Shown: piece by piece, positions 38,996-51,232 of the stretch
Layout of the letters: every line of letters begins with the position of its first letter
Numbering within the stretch: position 1 is the stretch's first letter
Translations under genes and position numbers: made by a program
The notes under the pieces: generated by a model
Told to the model about the DNA's origin: nothing
Database searches by the model: none
Seen by the model: the letters and a program-made list of their open reading frames with translations, nothing else
Source: Sthenelais limicola
Lineage: Eukaryota; Annelida; Polychaeta; Phyllodocida; Sigalionidae
Assembly (NCBI GenBank): GCA_942159475.1
Contig: OW804096.1
Location: forward strand, 130,748,941-130,812,940
DNA length: 64,000 bases
Direction of reading: 5' to 3'

Positions 38996-39646
38996 TTGTT
39001 TGTGTGGTGGTGGGCCTCTCAGATGTGGTTGGTAATGTAGTCTCTGGCTGACAAAACGAGGCTAGTAAACTTTCAATTATTGTCTCCAACTGCTGGAAAT
39101 CAGTTGATGTGTAATAGTTTTCACCCAGTGTTTGGGGAGGTGAGGAAATGGCTTTGAGTTCAATCTCATCAATGGAGTCAGTGATTCCTATGCTAATAAT
39201 TTCGACTCCATCTTGTCTTAAATCCTCGGCCACTATGAGAGTCTTATCACTGTCATAGGTAGATTTGCCATCAGTTATAACTATGGCCAGCTGGGATGCA
39301 TCTGTTCTGGTATTGATGCTTGAGTGAAAGAGAGAGGTACGTGCAACATAGAGACCTCCTGATGTGTTTGTGTTTGCATCAGGATAGCTAGTTGCAAGAA
39401 TAAAGTCTCTGGCACCATCCAGATTGGATTCAAACTGCTGAAAGTCAAATAGAAGTCTGCCCCTGTCACTAAAGAGGACCGCTCCTACACGGGTACCAGT
39501 CTGTGGCAGACCATCTATGATATTGGCCACAAAGTTCAATAAGAGACTCCAGTTGTCAAAAGAGCCATCCCTAGGGTTGGCCTGCCTAATGCTTCCTGAG
39601 CCATCTATGATGAATCCAATGTCAATATTCCTCTTGCATTGTGGAA
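38996..39646 (-). CDS. vWA domain exon D5 (217 aa, phase 1-1)
   Basis: Family D vWA exon with Pro in place of the first Gln before the first Cys (PQC), shared with D9 and D10. MIDAS intact; GCAAGT donor. Confidence 0.87.
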
Positions 39647-39918
39647 CTGTGCAATGGGAAAATAGTATTTTGTATCATTCATCTTCATTGGAACTACTCA
39701 AGGCTACTCTAATGCTGTATTCATTCTGTTACTTATGGATAAAACAAAACTTGACTAAGTTAGACAACACTGATGTAATTCTATCCATGGCTAAACCTAA
39801 CAGTGGAAAGTCAATCAACAGAAAACTATATCAGAATGCCCTTTCTTGGACTCAACTACCAATGTCCTAGAGCTACATTTCAACGATTGAAGCAAGTTGA
39901 GGCTGTGATTGTACTTGC

Positions 39919-40569
39919 TTGTTTGTGTGGTGGTGGGCCTCTCAGATGTGGTTGGTAATGTAGTCTCTGGCTGACAAAACGAGGCTAGTAAACTTTCAAT
40001 TATTGTCTCCAACTGCTGGAAATCAGTTGATGTGTAATAGTTTTCACCCAGTGTTTGGGGAGGTGAGGAAATGGCTTTGAGTTCAATCTCATCAATGGAG
40101 TCAGTGATTCCTATGCTAATAATTTCCACCCCATCTTGTCTTAAATCCTCAGCCACTATGAGAGTCTTATCACTGTCATAGGTAGATTTGCCATCGGTTA
40201 TAACTATGGCCAGCTGGGATGCATCTGTTCTGGTATTGATGCTTGAGTGAAAGAGAGAGGTACGTGCAACATAGAGACCTCCTGATGTGTTTGTGTTTGC
40301 ATCAGGATAGCGAGTTGCAAGAATGAAGTCTCTGGCACCATCCAGATTGGATTCAAACTGCTGAAAGTCAAAGAGAAGTCTGCCCCTGTCACTAAAGAGG
40401 ACCGCTCCTACACGGGTACCAGTCTGTGGCAGACCATCTATGATATTGGCCACAAAGTTCAATAAGAGACTCCAGTTGTCAAAAGAGTCATCCCTAGGGT
40501 TGGCCTGCCTAATGCTTCCTGAGCCATCTATGATGAATCCAATGTCGATATTCCTCTTGCATTGTTGAA
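39919..40569 (-). CDS. vWA domain exon D6 (217 aa, phase 1-1)
   Basis: Family D vWA exon with two marks: Arg in ATRYP and Gly to Asp just before SFDNW (NPRDDSFDNW). MIDAS intact; GCAAGT donor. Confidence 0.87.
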
Positions 40570-40841
40570 CTGTGCAATGGGAAAATAGTATTTTGTATCA
40601 TTCATCTTCATTGAAACTACTCAAGGCTACTCAATTTCTGAATTCATTCTGCTACCTATGGATGAAACAGAACTTGACTAAGTTAGACAACACTGATGTT
40701 ATTCTATCCATGGCTAAACCTAACAGTGGAAAGTCAATCAACACAAAACTATATCAGAATGCCCTTTGTGGGACTCAACATGCAATGTCCTAGAGCTACA
40801 TTTCAACAATTAAAGCAAGTTGAGGCTGTGATTGTACTTGC

Positions 40842-41492
40842 TTGTTTGTGTGGTGGTGGGCCTCTCAGATGTAGTTGGTAATGTAGTCTCTGGCCGACAA
40901 AACGAGGCTAGTAAACTTTCAATTATTGTCTCCAACTGCTGGAAATCAGTTGATGTGTAATAGTTTTCACCTAGTGTTTGGGGAGGTGAGGAAATGGCCT
41001 TGAGTTCAATCTCATCAATGGAGTCAGTGATTCCTATGCTAATAATTTCCACTCCATCTTGTCTTAAATCCTCAGCCACTATGAGAGTCTTATCACTGTC
41101 ATAGGTAGATTTGCCATCGGTTATAACTATGGCCAGCTGGGATGCATCTGTTCTGGTATTGATGCTTGGGTGAAAGAGAGAGGTACGGGCAACATAGAGA
41201 CCTCCTGATGTGTTTGTGTTTGCATCAGGATAGCGAGTTGCAAGAATAAAGTCTCTGGCACCATCCAGATTGGATTCAAACTGCTGAAAGTCAAAGAGAA
41301 GTCTGCCCCTGTCACTAAAGAGGACCGCTCCTACACGGGTACCAGTCTGTGGCAGACCATCTATGATATTGGCCACAAAGTTCAATAAGAGACTCCAGTT
41401 GTCAAAAGAGCCATCCCTAGGGTTGGCGTGTCTAATGCTTCCTGAGCCATCTATGATGAATCCAATGTCGATATTCCTCTTGCATTGTTGAA
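40842..41492 (-). CDS. vWA domain exon D7 (217 aa, phase 1-1)
   Basis: Family D vWA exon: RHANP for RQANP, Arg in ATRYP, HPS for HSS after LF, and Arg after the second Cys (FCRPE). Most of these are shared with D8. Confidence 0.87.
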
Positions 41493-41764
41493 CTGTGCAA
41501 TGGGAAAATAGTATTTTGTATCATTCATCTTCATTGGAACTACTCAAGGCTACTCAATTTCTGTATTCATTCTGCTACCTATGGATGAAACAGAACTTGA
41601 CTAAGTTAGACAACACTGATGTAATTCTATCCATGGCTAAACCTAATAGTGGAAAGTCAATCAAAAGAAAGCTAAATCAGAATGCCCTTTCTCGGACTCA
41701 ACATGCAATGTCCTAGAGCTACATTTCAATGATTAAAGCAAGTTGAGGCTGTGATTGTACTTGC

Positions 41765-42415
41765 TTGTTTGTGTGGTGGTGGGCCTCTCAGATGTAGTTG
41801 GTAATGTAGTCTCTGGCCGACAAAACGAGGCTAGTAAACTTTCAATTATTGTCTCCAACTGCTGGAAATCAGTTGATGTGTAATAGTTTTCACCCAGTGT
41901 TTGGGGAGGTGAGGAAATGGCCTTGAGTTCAATCTCATCAATGGAGTCAGTGATTCCTATGCTAATAATTTCCACCCCATCTTGTCTTAAATCCTCAGCC
42001 ACTATGAGAGTCTTATCACTGTCATAGGTAGATTTGCCATCAGTTATAACTATGGCCAGCTGGGATGCATCTGTTCTGGTATTGATGCTTGAGTGAAAGA
42101 GAGAGGTACGTGCAACATAGAGACCTCCTGATGTGTTTGTGTTTGCATCAGGATAGCGAGTTGCAAGAATAAAGTCTCTGGCACCATCCAGATTGGATTC
42201 AAACTGCTGAAAGTCAAAGAGAAGTCTGCCCCTGTCACTAAAGAGGACCGCTCCTACACGGGTACCAGTCTGTGGTAGACCATCTATGATATTGGCCACA
42301 AAGTTCAATAAGAGACTCCAGTTGTCAAAAGAGCCATCCCTAGGGTTGGCGTGCCTAATGCTTCCTGAGCCATCTATGATGAATCCAATGTCAATATTCC
42401 TCTTGCATTGTTGAA
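41765..42415 (-). CDS. vWA domain exon D8 (217 aa, phase 1-1)
   Basis: Family D vWA exon sharing RHANP, ATRYP and FCRPE with D7, so the pair is a recent local duplication. MIDAS intact; GCAAGT donor. Confidence 0.87.
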
Positions 42416-42687
42416 CTGTGCAATGGGAAAATAGTATTTTGTATCATTCATCTTTATTGGAACTACTCAAGGCTACTCTAATGCTGTATTCATTCTGTTA
42501 CTTATGGATAAAACAAAACTTGACTAAGTTAGACAACACTGATGTTATTCTATCCATGGCTAAACCTAGCAGTGGAAAGTCAATCAACAGAAAACTATAT
42601 GAGGATGCCCTTTCTTGGACTAAACTACATATGTACTAGAGCTACATTTCAACGATTAAAGCAAGTTGAGGCTGTGATTGTACTTGC

Positions 42688-43338
42688 TTGTTTGTGTGGT
42701 GGTGGGCCTCTCAGATGTGGTTGGTAATGTAGTCTCTGGCTGACAAAACGAGGCTAGTAAACTTTCAATTATTGTCTCCAACTGCTGGAAATCAGTTGAT
42801 GTGTAATAGTTTTCACCCAGTGTTTGGGGCGGTGAGGAAATGGCTTTGAGTTCAATCTCATCAATGGAGTCAGTGATTCCTATGCTAATAATTTCGACTC
42901 CATCTTGTCTTAAATCCTCGGCCACTATGAGAGTCTTATCACTGTCATAGGTAGATTTGCCATCAGTTATAACTATGGCCAGCTGGGATGCATCTGTTCT
43001 GGTATTGATGCTTGAGTGAAAGAGAGAGGTACGTGCAACATAGAGACCTCCTGATGTGTTTGTGTTTGCATCAGGATAGCTAGTTGCAAGAATAAAGTCT
43101 CTGGCACCATCCAGATTGGATTCAAACTGCTGAAAGTCAAATAGAAGTCTGCCCCTGTCACTAAAGAGGACCGCTCCTACACGGGTACCAGTCTGTGGCA
43201 GACCATCTATGATATTGGCCACAAAGTTCAATAAGAGACTCCAGTTATCAAAAGAGCCATCCCTAGGGTTGGCCTGCCTAATGCTTCCTGAGCCATCTAT
43301 GATGAATCCAATGTCAATATTCCTCTTGCATTGTGGAA
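42688..43338 (-). CDS. vWA domain exon D9 (217 aa, phase 1-1)
   Basis: Family D vWA exon with PQC at its start and Ser in ATSYP. MIDAS intact; GCAAGT donor. Confidence 0.87.
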
Positions 43339-43610
43339 CTGTGCAATGGGAAAATAGTATTTTGTATCATTCATCTTCATTGGAACTACTCAAGGCTACT
43401 CTAATGCTGTATTCATTCTGTTACTTATGGATAAAACAAAACTTGACTAAGTTAGACAACACTGATGTAATTCTATCCATGGCTAAACCTAACAGTTGAA
43501 AGTCAATCAACAGAAAACTATATCAGGATGCCCTTTCTTGGACTAAACTACCAATGTACTAGAGCTACATTTCAACGATTAAAGCAAGTTGAGGCTGTGA
43601 TTGTACTTGC

Positions 43611-44261
43611 TTGTTTGTGTGGTGGTGGGCCTCTCAGATGTGGTTGGTAATGTAGTCTCTGGCTGACAAAACGAGGCTAGTAAACTTTCAATTATTGTCT
43701 CCAACTGCTGGAAATCAGTTGATGTGTAATAGTTTTCACCCAGTGTTTGGGGAGGTGAGGAAATGGCTTTGAGTTCAATCTCATCAATGGAGTCAGTGAT
43801 TCCTATGCTAATAATTTCCACTCCATCTTGTCTTAAATCCTCGGCCACTATGAGTGTGTTATCACTGTCATAGGTCGATTTGCCATCAGTTATAACTATG
43901 GCCAGCTGGGATGCATCTGTTCTGGTATTGATGCTTGAGTGAAAGAGAGAGGTACGGGCAACATAGAGACCTCCTGATGTGTTTGTGTTTGCATCAGGAT
44001 AGCTAGTTGCAAGAATAAAGTCTCTGGCACCATCCAGATTGGATTCAAACTGCTGAAAGTCAAATAGAAGTCTGCCCCTGTCACTAAAGAGGACCGCTCC
44101 TACACGGGTACCAGTCTGTGGCAGACCATCTATGATATTGGCCACAAAGTTCAATAAGAGACTCCAGTTGTCAAAAGAGCCATCCCTAGGGTTGGCCTGC
44201 CTAATGCTTCCTGAGCCATCTATGATGAATCCAATGTCAATATTCCTCTTGCATTGTGGAA
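43611..44261 (-). CDS. vWA domain exon D10 (217 aa, phase 1-1)
   Basis: Family D vWA exon with Lys to Asn in SDNTLIV, shared only with D11; PQC at its start. The unit and its intron are almost identical to D11. Confidence 0.87.
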
Positions 44262-44533
44262 CTGTGCAATGGGAAAATAGTATTTTGTATCATTCATCTT
44301 CATTGGAACTACTCAAGGCTACTCTAATGCTGTATTCATTCTGTTACTTATGGATAAAACAAAACTTGACTAAGTTAGACAACACTGATGTAATTCTATC
44401 CATGGCTAAACCTAACAGTTGAAAGTCAATCAACAGAAAACTATATCAGGATGCCCTTTCTTGGACTAAACTACCAATGTACTAGAGCTACATTTCAACG
44501 ATTAAAGCAAGTTGAGGCTGTGATTGTACTTGC

Positions 44534-45184
44534 TTGTTTGTGTGGTGGTGGGCCTCTCAGATGTGGTTGGTAATGTAGTCTCTGGCTGACAAAACGAGGC
44601 TAGTAAACTTTCAATTATTGTCTCCAACTGCTGGAAATCAGTTGATGTGTAATAGTTTTCACCCAGTGTTTGGGGAGGTGAGGAAATGGCTTTGAGTTCA
44701 ATCTCATCAATGGAGTCAGTGATTCCTATGCTAATAATTTCCACTCCATCTTGTCTTAAATCCTCGGCCACTATGAGTGTGTTATCACTGTCATAGGTCG
44801 ATTTGCCATCAGTTATAACTATGGCCAGCTGGGATGCATCTGTTCTGGTATTGATGCTTGAGTGAAAGAGAGAGGTACGGGCAACATAGAGACCTCCTGA
44901 TGTGTTTGTGTTTGCATCAGGATAGCTAGTTGCAAGAATAAAGTCTCTGGCACCATCCAGATTGGATTCAAACTGCTGAAAGTCAAATAGAAGTCTGCCC
45001 CTGTCACTAAAGAGGACCGCTCCTACACGGGTACCAGTCTGTGGCAGACCATCTATGATATTGGCCACAAAGTTCAATAAGAGACTCCAGTTGTCAAAAG
45101 AGCCATCCCTAGGGTTGGCCTGCCTAATGCTTCCTGAGCCATCTATGATGAACCCAATGTCAATATTCCTCTTGCATTGTTGAA
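44534..45184 (-). CDS. vWA domain exon D11 (217 aa, phase 1-1)
   Basis: Almost identical to D10 including SDNTLIV and GTGTTATCACTG; the two are the newest pair of the array. Starts QQC, not PQC. Confidence 0.87.
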
Positions 45185-45456
45185 CTGTGCAATGGGAAAA
45201 TAGTATTTTGTATCATTCATCTTTATTGGAACTACTCAAAGCTACTCTATTGCTGTATTCATTCTGTTACTTATGGATAAAACAAAACTTGACTAAGTTA
45301 GACAACACTGATGTAATTCTATCTATGGCTAAACCTAACAGTGGAAAGTCAATCAACAGAAAGCTAAATCAGAATGCCCTTTCTTGGACTAAACTACCAA
45401 TGTCCTAGAGCTACATTTCAACGATTAAAGCAAGTTGAGGCTGTGATTGTACTTGC

Positions 45457-46107
45457 TTGTTTGTGTGGTGGTGGGCCTCTCAGATGTGGTTGGTAATGTA
45501 GTCTCTGGCTGACAAAACGAGGCTAGTAAACTTTCAATTATTGTCTCCAACTGCTGGAAATCAGTTGATGTGTAATAGTTTTCACCCAGTGTTTGGGGAG
45601 GTGAGGAAATGGCTTTGAGTTCAATCTCATCAATGGAGTCAGTGATTCCTATGCTAATAATTTCGACTCCATCTTGTCTTAAATCCTCAGCCACTATGAG
45701 AGTCTTATCACTGTCATAGGTAGATTTGCCATCGGTTATAACTATGGCCAGCTGGGATGCATCTGTTCTGGTATTGATGCTTGAGTGAAAGAGAGAGGTA
45801 CGGGCAACATAGAGACCTCCTGATGTGTTTGTGTTTGCATCAGGATAGCTAGTTGCAAGAATAAAGTCTCTGGCACCATCCAGATTGGATTCAAACTGCT
45901 GAAAGTCAAAGAGAAGTCTGCCCCTGTCACTAAAGAGGACCGCTCCTACACGGGTACCAGTCTGTGGTAGACCATCTATGATATTGGCCACAAATTTCAA
46001 TAAGAGACTCCAGTTGTCAAAAGAGCCATCCCTAGGGTTGGCGTGTCTAATGCTTCCTGAGCCATCTATGATGAATCCAATGTCGATATTCCTCTTGCAT
46101 TGTTGAG
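45457..46107 (-). CDS. vWA domain exon D12, edge unit (217 aa, phase 1-1)
   Basis: First complete family D exon in transcription order. It has Asn to Lys before FVANI, RHANP, and CT instead of TT as first bases. Its right intron keeps only the first part of the array intron before joining a broken exon copy. Confidence 0.87.
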
Positions 46108-46163
46108 CTGTGCAATGGGAAAATAGTATTTTGTATCATTCATCTTTTTTGGGAATACTCAAT

Positions 46164-46234
46164 GTTTGCCTGCCTAATGCTCCCTGAGCCATCTATGATG
46201 AATCCAATGTCAATTTTCCTGTGGCACGTTCCTA
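46164..46234 (-). pseudogene. Truncated relic of a family D vWA exon
   Basis: About 70 bases match the 5' end of a family D exon: Cys, a basic residue, then IDIGFIIDGSGSIRQAN, after which the homology stops abruptly and joins array D intron sequence (TGGGAATACTCAATG). The core of the domain with the MIDAS Thr and Asp is missing and no donor follows. A possible acceptor (TTTAATAG) remains at its right edge. It looks like the product of a deletion whose left break is in an intron and whose right break is inside the next exon. Confidence 0.8.
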
Positions 46235-46849
46235 TTAAATCACAATTGTCCTATACATATCCGTACAGTCTATTTTTATAATTTTTCATCTTTTTAACTT
46301 AATGTATTTCATGATATTCATATAAATTCTCTGCGAAATATAACTTAAATATTAACCAGAAGTTATTTAAGATATCTAGGATTTCTATACCTGATTCTAA
46401 ACGGGCTGTTTTTTTCTATTACCAGTTTCACTTTGGATTTCATATATGTTCCCTGAAAGACAAAACCTTTGATCACACATTATTTCCCAATTTACCTCAA
46501 TGAACATTATACTAGATACTTTCCATGCAGGTTTTTTGGAATGCCTGTTATTAGATTTGATAACATGACTGAAATAGAGTTTTGTTATAAATGTCCACAT
46601 AATATGATCATGAATCATGAAAGTTCTTGGTAGTGCCAATCCATAGTAGAATACCTGATAAGAGATTAAAGGAAATGAAACTGAAATGCAAACAAGTGCC
46701 AACAGGATATGCTACAAGGAGCTGAAATAGAATATTGCATAAGCATGTTGCTTTTTGTTAGTTTCCAGTCCTGTTAGTATAGGCCAGGAATGTAACTAGG
46801 GTGTCGCTTTTAAGCATAATGCTCTTTAGAATCTGATTAAGGTACTTGC
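46235..46849 (-). other. Intron sequence between E1 and the D relic
   Basis: AT-rich; a short minus-strand open frame (46,397-46,702) has no recognised domain. Nothing else supported. Confidence 0.6.
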
Positions 46850-47455
46850 TTGGTTGTGGAGTTGTTGTCAAACATGTACTTGAGAGAAGTTGCTCAAATA
46901 TACTTTGTAGCTGGGTGAAGTCAGGTGATGTAAAATAATTCTGATTAGGAATCTGAGGCTCTGACGATATGGCCCTTAATTCATCTTCATCTACAGAATT
47001 AGTGATTCCTACACTCACCACCTGAACACCATCTCTGCGGAGGTCAATAGCAGTGGGTACAGTCAACTCATTATCATAAGTGGATTTCCCATCAGTAATG
47101 ATGATGGCCAAGTTTGGCACTTCAGGACGGTCACCACTATTAACATTGAAGAGTTGACTCCGAGCCACCCAGAAACCACCAGATGTGTTGGTATTTGCCC
47201 CTGGGTAGGGTGTTGTAAGGATGACATTACTTGCAGTTGGCAAGTCATATTCATCCAATCTAAAGAGAAGTTGTCCTCTATCACTGAATAGAACAGCCCC
47301 AACTTGAGTCCCCGACTGAGGTAAGCGATTGATGATATTGGACACAAATTGGAGTAATAAATTCCAGTTGTCATAAGACTGATCTTCTGGATTAGCATCT
47401 TTGATGCTCCCTGATCCATCGATGATGAAGCCAATATCAACATCAGACTTGCAAG
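46850..47455 (-). CDS. vWA domain exon E1 (202 aa, phase 1-1)
   Basis: vWA exon of a two-member family: CKSDVDIGFIIDGSGSIKDA at the start, RLDEYDLPTAS in the middle, NTNTSGGFW and IITDGKSTYD for the MIDAS, and a short TTTPQPS tail after the second Cys. Donor GCAAGT at 46,844-46,849, acceptor TTCTTTGTAG with AG at 47,456-47,457. Nearly identical to E2 inside the exon only. Confidence 0.87.
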
Positions 47456-48827
47456 CTACAAAGAACATGATGTGGTTTGATTGATGAGATCTTCTTAATT
47501 AATATGCTGCCACATGAATTCAATTTCGTAAACCATTATGATTATGCGTTCCCTTTTTTCTTAAATCTATTTGAATCTGAGTCAGCTACTGCTGATTATC
47601 TATGGTGTAAAAGAACCTTTTAAGGAAAATAATTATGTTTGTGAGGTGGTTATGTATACTGAATTTTAAAGATTAAATTCAATTAATCATGATCTGAAAA
47701 ATCTTCATGCAAGATATATGGCACTAAAATAAACAATATAGTACATATCATAAAATGTGTCTAAATTGACCATTGTAACATGGGTAACAAGGCAAATGCC
47801 AATTTATGAGCATAATCCTAGAAATGAAACATGTATCCAAGGATACAGTGGGTTATTTTTAGCCAGCATATATACCAAACCACTGGGGAAGCCATGGACT
47901 AATCATTCTAGACATGATAATGTCATCAAAATTAGTGTAGGCAGTAATCCTTTTTGATTAATGATTTAGATATATGAATAATAGAAATTAATAAGACTTC
48001 AAAATTAAGCGAATTGATATTTGAAAAATATCACTGATCTTTATCAAGGTTATATATAATGTTACTGAAAGCAAAATAATATTTAATGTATATAATCTGT
48101 AAGGGTTCATGGAATGCTTTGTACTGGTTCTTTAGGGTGATTCAATCCAACATCATAAAATCAAGGTTCATTCTAGTAATTCAGACATTTTTTTCAGTCC
48201 ACCATTCATATCTATTCATCTATCTTTGGCATTGTTTAACTGCACCTCATATTAAACTCATCAATGTATATTTTGATGAGGTAAGTACAGAATGAGACCA
48301 AAGATATTTTAAGCTTTGATGTCATGGAACAAGAGTATTGATGTTTTTGGTAGAAATGATGACAGTGATAGGGAGATGGAATGGTGTCTATTTCCTTATG
48401 CTCTAAGATGATAAGAAAGAAAGGTTGACGTTGAACGAGTGTCCTGGAATTTAAGGGTTGTACATCTTTCATGAATTTCTTTCAAATTGAGGATATATCC
48501 TTGTATACCCATATTTGCAAGAAATGGGAATACTAAAATGAACCTCATATTTGATGTATGTACTTTCATCTAGGATCCCATCAAAACCCTATTATGCATA
48601 ATAAAGGTGATGTAAAATGACCCACATAAGAAAGATAAACAACATATGCCTTCTTTATGAGTATACATTATCATTACATGTAGATACTATCATAATGAAG
48701 AAAAAGATTGGTAGTAATCATTGAATCTTGGTAGTGTTAATGGTAAACTGATTAGAAACTGAAATAAAATATGCCGCAGTATTAGCATTTATTCAATGCA
48801 TAAGGAAGTGTAGAATATTGCACTTGC
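47456..48827 (-). other. Intron between E2 and E1 (1,372 bp, the longest in the window)
   Basis: AT-rich. Short open frames on both strands show no recognisable domain. It does not resemble the flanks of the other E exon by eye. No mobile element ends recognised. Confidence 0.6.
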
Positions 48828-49433
48828 TTGGTTGTGGAGTTGTTGTCAAACAAGTACTTGAGAGAAGTTGCTCAAATATACTTTGTAACTGGGTGAAGTC
48901 AGGTGATGTAAAATAATTCTGATTAGGAATCTGAGGCTCTGACGATATGGCTCTTAATTCATCTTCATCTACAGAATTAGTGATTCCTACACTCACCACC
49001 TGAACACCATCTCTGCGGAGGTCAATAGCAGTGGGTACAGTCAACTCATTGTCATAAGTGGATTTCCCATCAGTAATGATGATGGCCAAGTTTGGCACTT
49101 CAGGACGGTCACCACTATTAACATTGAAGAGTTGACTCCGAGCCACCCAGAAACCACCAGATGTGTTGGTATTTGCCCCTGGGTAGGGTGTTGTAAGGAT
49201 GACATTACTTGCAGTTGGCAAGTCATATTCATCCAATCTAAAGAGAAGTTGTCCTCTATCACTGAATAGAACAGCCCCAACTTGAGTCCCCGACTGAGGT
49301 AAGCGATTGATGATATTGGACACAAATTGGAGTAGTAAATTCCAGTTGTCATAAGACTGATCTTCTGGATTAGCATCTTTGATGCTCCCTGATCCATCGA
49401 TGATGAAGCCAATATCAACATCTGAGGCACATT
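48828..49433 (-). CDS. vWA domain exon E2 (202 aa, phase 1-1)
   Basis: Same protein as E1 apart from its first residues (CASDVD instead of CKSDVD); only about five base differences across the rest of the exon. Donor GCAAGT at 48,822-48,827; acceptor TTTTTGTCTTAG with AG at 49,434-49,435. MIDAS and Cys pair intact. Confidence 0.87.
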
Positions 49434-50376
49434 CTAAGACAAAAATAGATACATATATAAACGTGTATGAATGGTTTTAAAAGACACAAACATCCTCATT
49501 ATTCTGTCATCGTCTGACCTGGGGGCAAGCTCTGAAAAAGGTCAAATGTAATCATATCTCATGCGGATTGAATTAAACTAGCTCGTAAAATGTCTCCCAT
49601 AAACAGGTTTATTAGAATTTGTGTTATCATTCTTTATTGGAGAAAGCATATTTTATTCTGTATACATGTATGTATGTATAATGTATGCATTTATGTATAC
49701 TTATTTGGTCCTTATGACTGAAGTCAACCTCATCAAAATGAAATGAGTTTTTAATCATTATAATTTACAAATATTTGAATAACTTATTTGAATCATGCTA
49801 AAACAACACCGTTTGCACTCTATTCCACGTCTATGAGTTTCAGTTAGAATGAATATCTTAAGTTGAAGCCATAAGCATAGCATTAAAATATAAATCAAGT
49901 ATATGGTGATGATAACACCCTTCACAGATTTAGGGGGTAAAATGCATTTGCATGTAAGTCTTTCCACAAATCTGAGCATCTGCATTCAATAGGACAAATT
50001 ATTATATACTAGAGAGGAGGGTTTATTTGGGAATCACTATTTCTCAAATACAATTCTATTTGTGTCTTTGATTTTGATCTGTTAATTAGAAGTGAATAAA
50101 ACCCTGAAAATCGTATATATATGAATAGGTTTTTATTTTGATATATAGTTCCCTTGCGATTCCTTAGTTTCCCATACAAAGTAATCCGTTCATGAAAGTA
50201 TGGAATAAAAATAAATAACACACAATAGAAACATGGTACATACAAATAAAACTGACACAATCTTAGTCCATTTGTGGACTAACACAACAGACATAACTAG
50301 AAATTCACACAGGACCCTCTATTAACCATAGGAGGTGGGCATTATAAATCTTAAACTAGATCTATATAACATCAAC
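49434..50376 (-). other. AT-rich spacer between exon F and E2 (943 bp)
   Basis: Intron, or an intergenic gap if exon F ends a gene. It contains a TATG/TGTA-rich low-complexity patch at about 49,660-49,702 and minus-strand AATAAA hexamers near 50,022 and 50,131, which could serve as poly(A) signals but are expected by chance in such AT-rich DNA. No promoter recognised. Confidence 0.55.
49660..49702. repeat. Imperfect TGTA/TATG-rich low-complexity patch
   Basis: Short run of imperfect TGTA repeats inside non-coding DNA. Probably a degenerate microsatellite. Confidence 0.6.
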
Positions 50377-50961
50377 CACATGCACTGGAGGCCACTATGT
50401 TTATGATATTCTGTAATTCTTGGAAATCGGGTGAAGTAAAGTAATTCTGGTTTGGAATCTGTGGATACGAAGATATTTCTTTCAGCTCTGTAGCATCTAC
50501 AGAGTTAGTAATTCCAACACTTATGACTTGGACTCCATCAGCACGTAAATCCTTAGCAGTTGGAATAGTTTTATGGCTGTCATAGGTTGATTTACCATCA
50601 GTAATAACAATTGCTACATTAGGAACAAAAGGCCTATCTCCTCTATATTGCTGGAATAACTGGCTACGTGCAATCCATAGTCCTCCAGATGTGTTTGTGT
50701 TAGCGCCAGGGTAAGATGTCTTCAAAATAGCTGTTTTAGCTGCAGAGAGAGTGAATTTGTCAAGTCCAAACAGTAGTTCACCTGCATTACTAAAAATGAC
50801 AGCACCAACACGTGCACTAGAACTGGGCAGGCGGTCAATGATGTCAGCAACAAATTGAAGAAGTAGTGTCCAATTATCAAATGATCCATCCTTTGGGTTA
50901 GCATCACGAATACTGCCAGAACCATCAATTATAAAACCAACGTCTACATCATTCTTACACA
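50377..50961 (-). CDS. vWA domain exon F (195 aa, phase 1-1, or terminal exon)
   Basis: Singleton vWA exon: DVDVGFIIDGSGSIRDANPK, NTNTSGGLWIAR, VITDGKSTYD and NYFTSPDF, with a Cys before and after the fold. It lacks the Thr/Pro tail of all other exons: the second Cys is followed by Gly and an in-frame TGA at once. Two readings are possible. A weak GT donor (GTTGAT, 50,371-50,376) at phase 1 gives a 585-bp symmetric exon like the rest; or translation stops at TGA (50,372-50,374), making this the last coding exon of a gene. Acceptor TTTCATACAG, AG at 50,962-50,963. Confidence 0.8.
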
Positions 50962-51232
50962 CTGTATGAAAAAAAACCATGTGACATATTGTCAATTTGT
51001 GAAAGTCATTAACAAAACTATTGAAAAGCTTGTCAAAAAAGCCAAAGATATAAAAACAAGCAAGTTCAAATATGCCATGGGTTGGAGAGGTCCACTAATT
51101 ATTTCACAAGGGAGTACCATTTACATTGTAAATGATCAAAGGCTTTATTATCTAAAGATCCAGCTAAAAATATTCTCCCAGAGTGGATGGGACAGTAGCT
51201 GACATAATTAAAAACAAAAACCTCATACATGC

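Larger units (their letters stand above)
35287..46160 (-). repeat. Array D: twelve tandem 923-bp units, each one vWA exon plus intron
   Basis: Twelve units with an exact 923-bp period: a 651-bp vWA exon and a 272-bp intron. Copies differ at more sites than in array A, in both exon and intron. The domain (217 residues) starts with an extra QQC-KRN segment, has DGSGS at 15-19, TNTSGGLY rather than GGLW, VITDGKSTYD, NYYTSTDF rather than NYFTSPDF, and a long Thr-rich tail (TTLPTTSERPTTTQTS). All donors are GCAAGT and all acceptors follow GCACAG. The left-edge unit has a different tail and the right edge ends in a broken exon. Confidence 0.95.

Noticed and set aside
50377..50961. Exon F as a pseudogene because of its early stop
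   Set aside because: The domain is complete with MIDAS and both Cys; the stop lies after the fold, so it is better explained as a terminal exon or as intron sequence after a weak donor.
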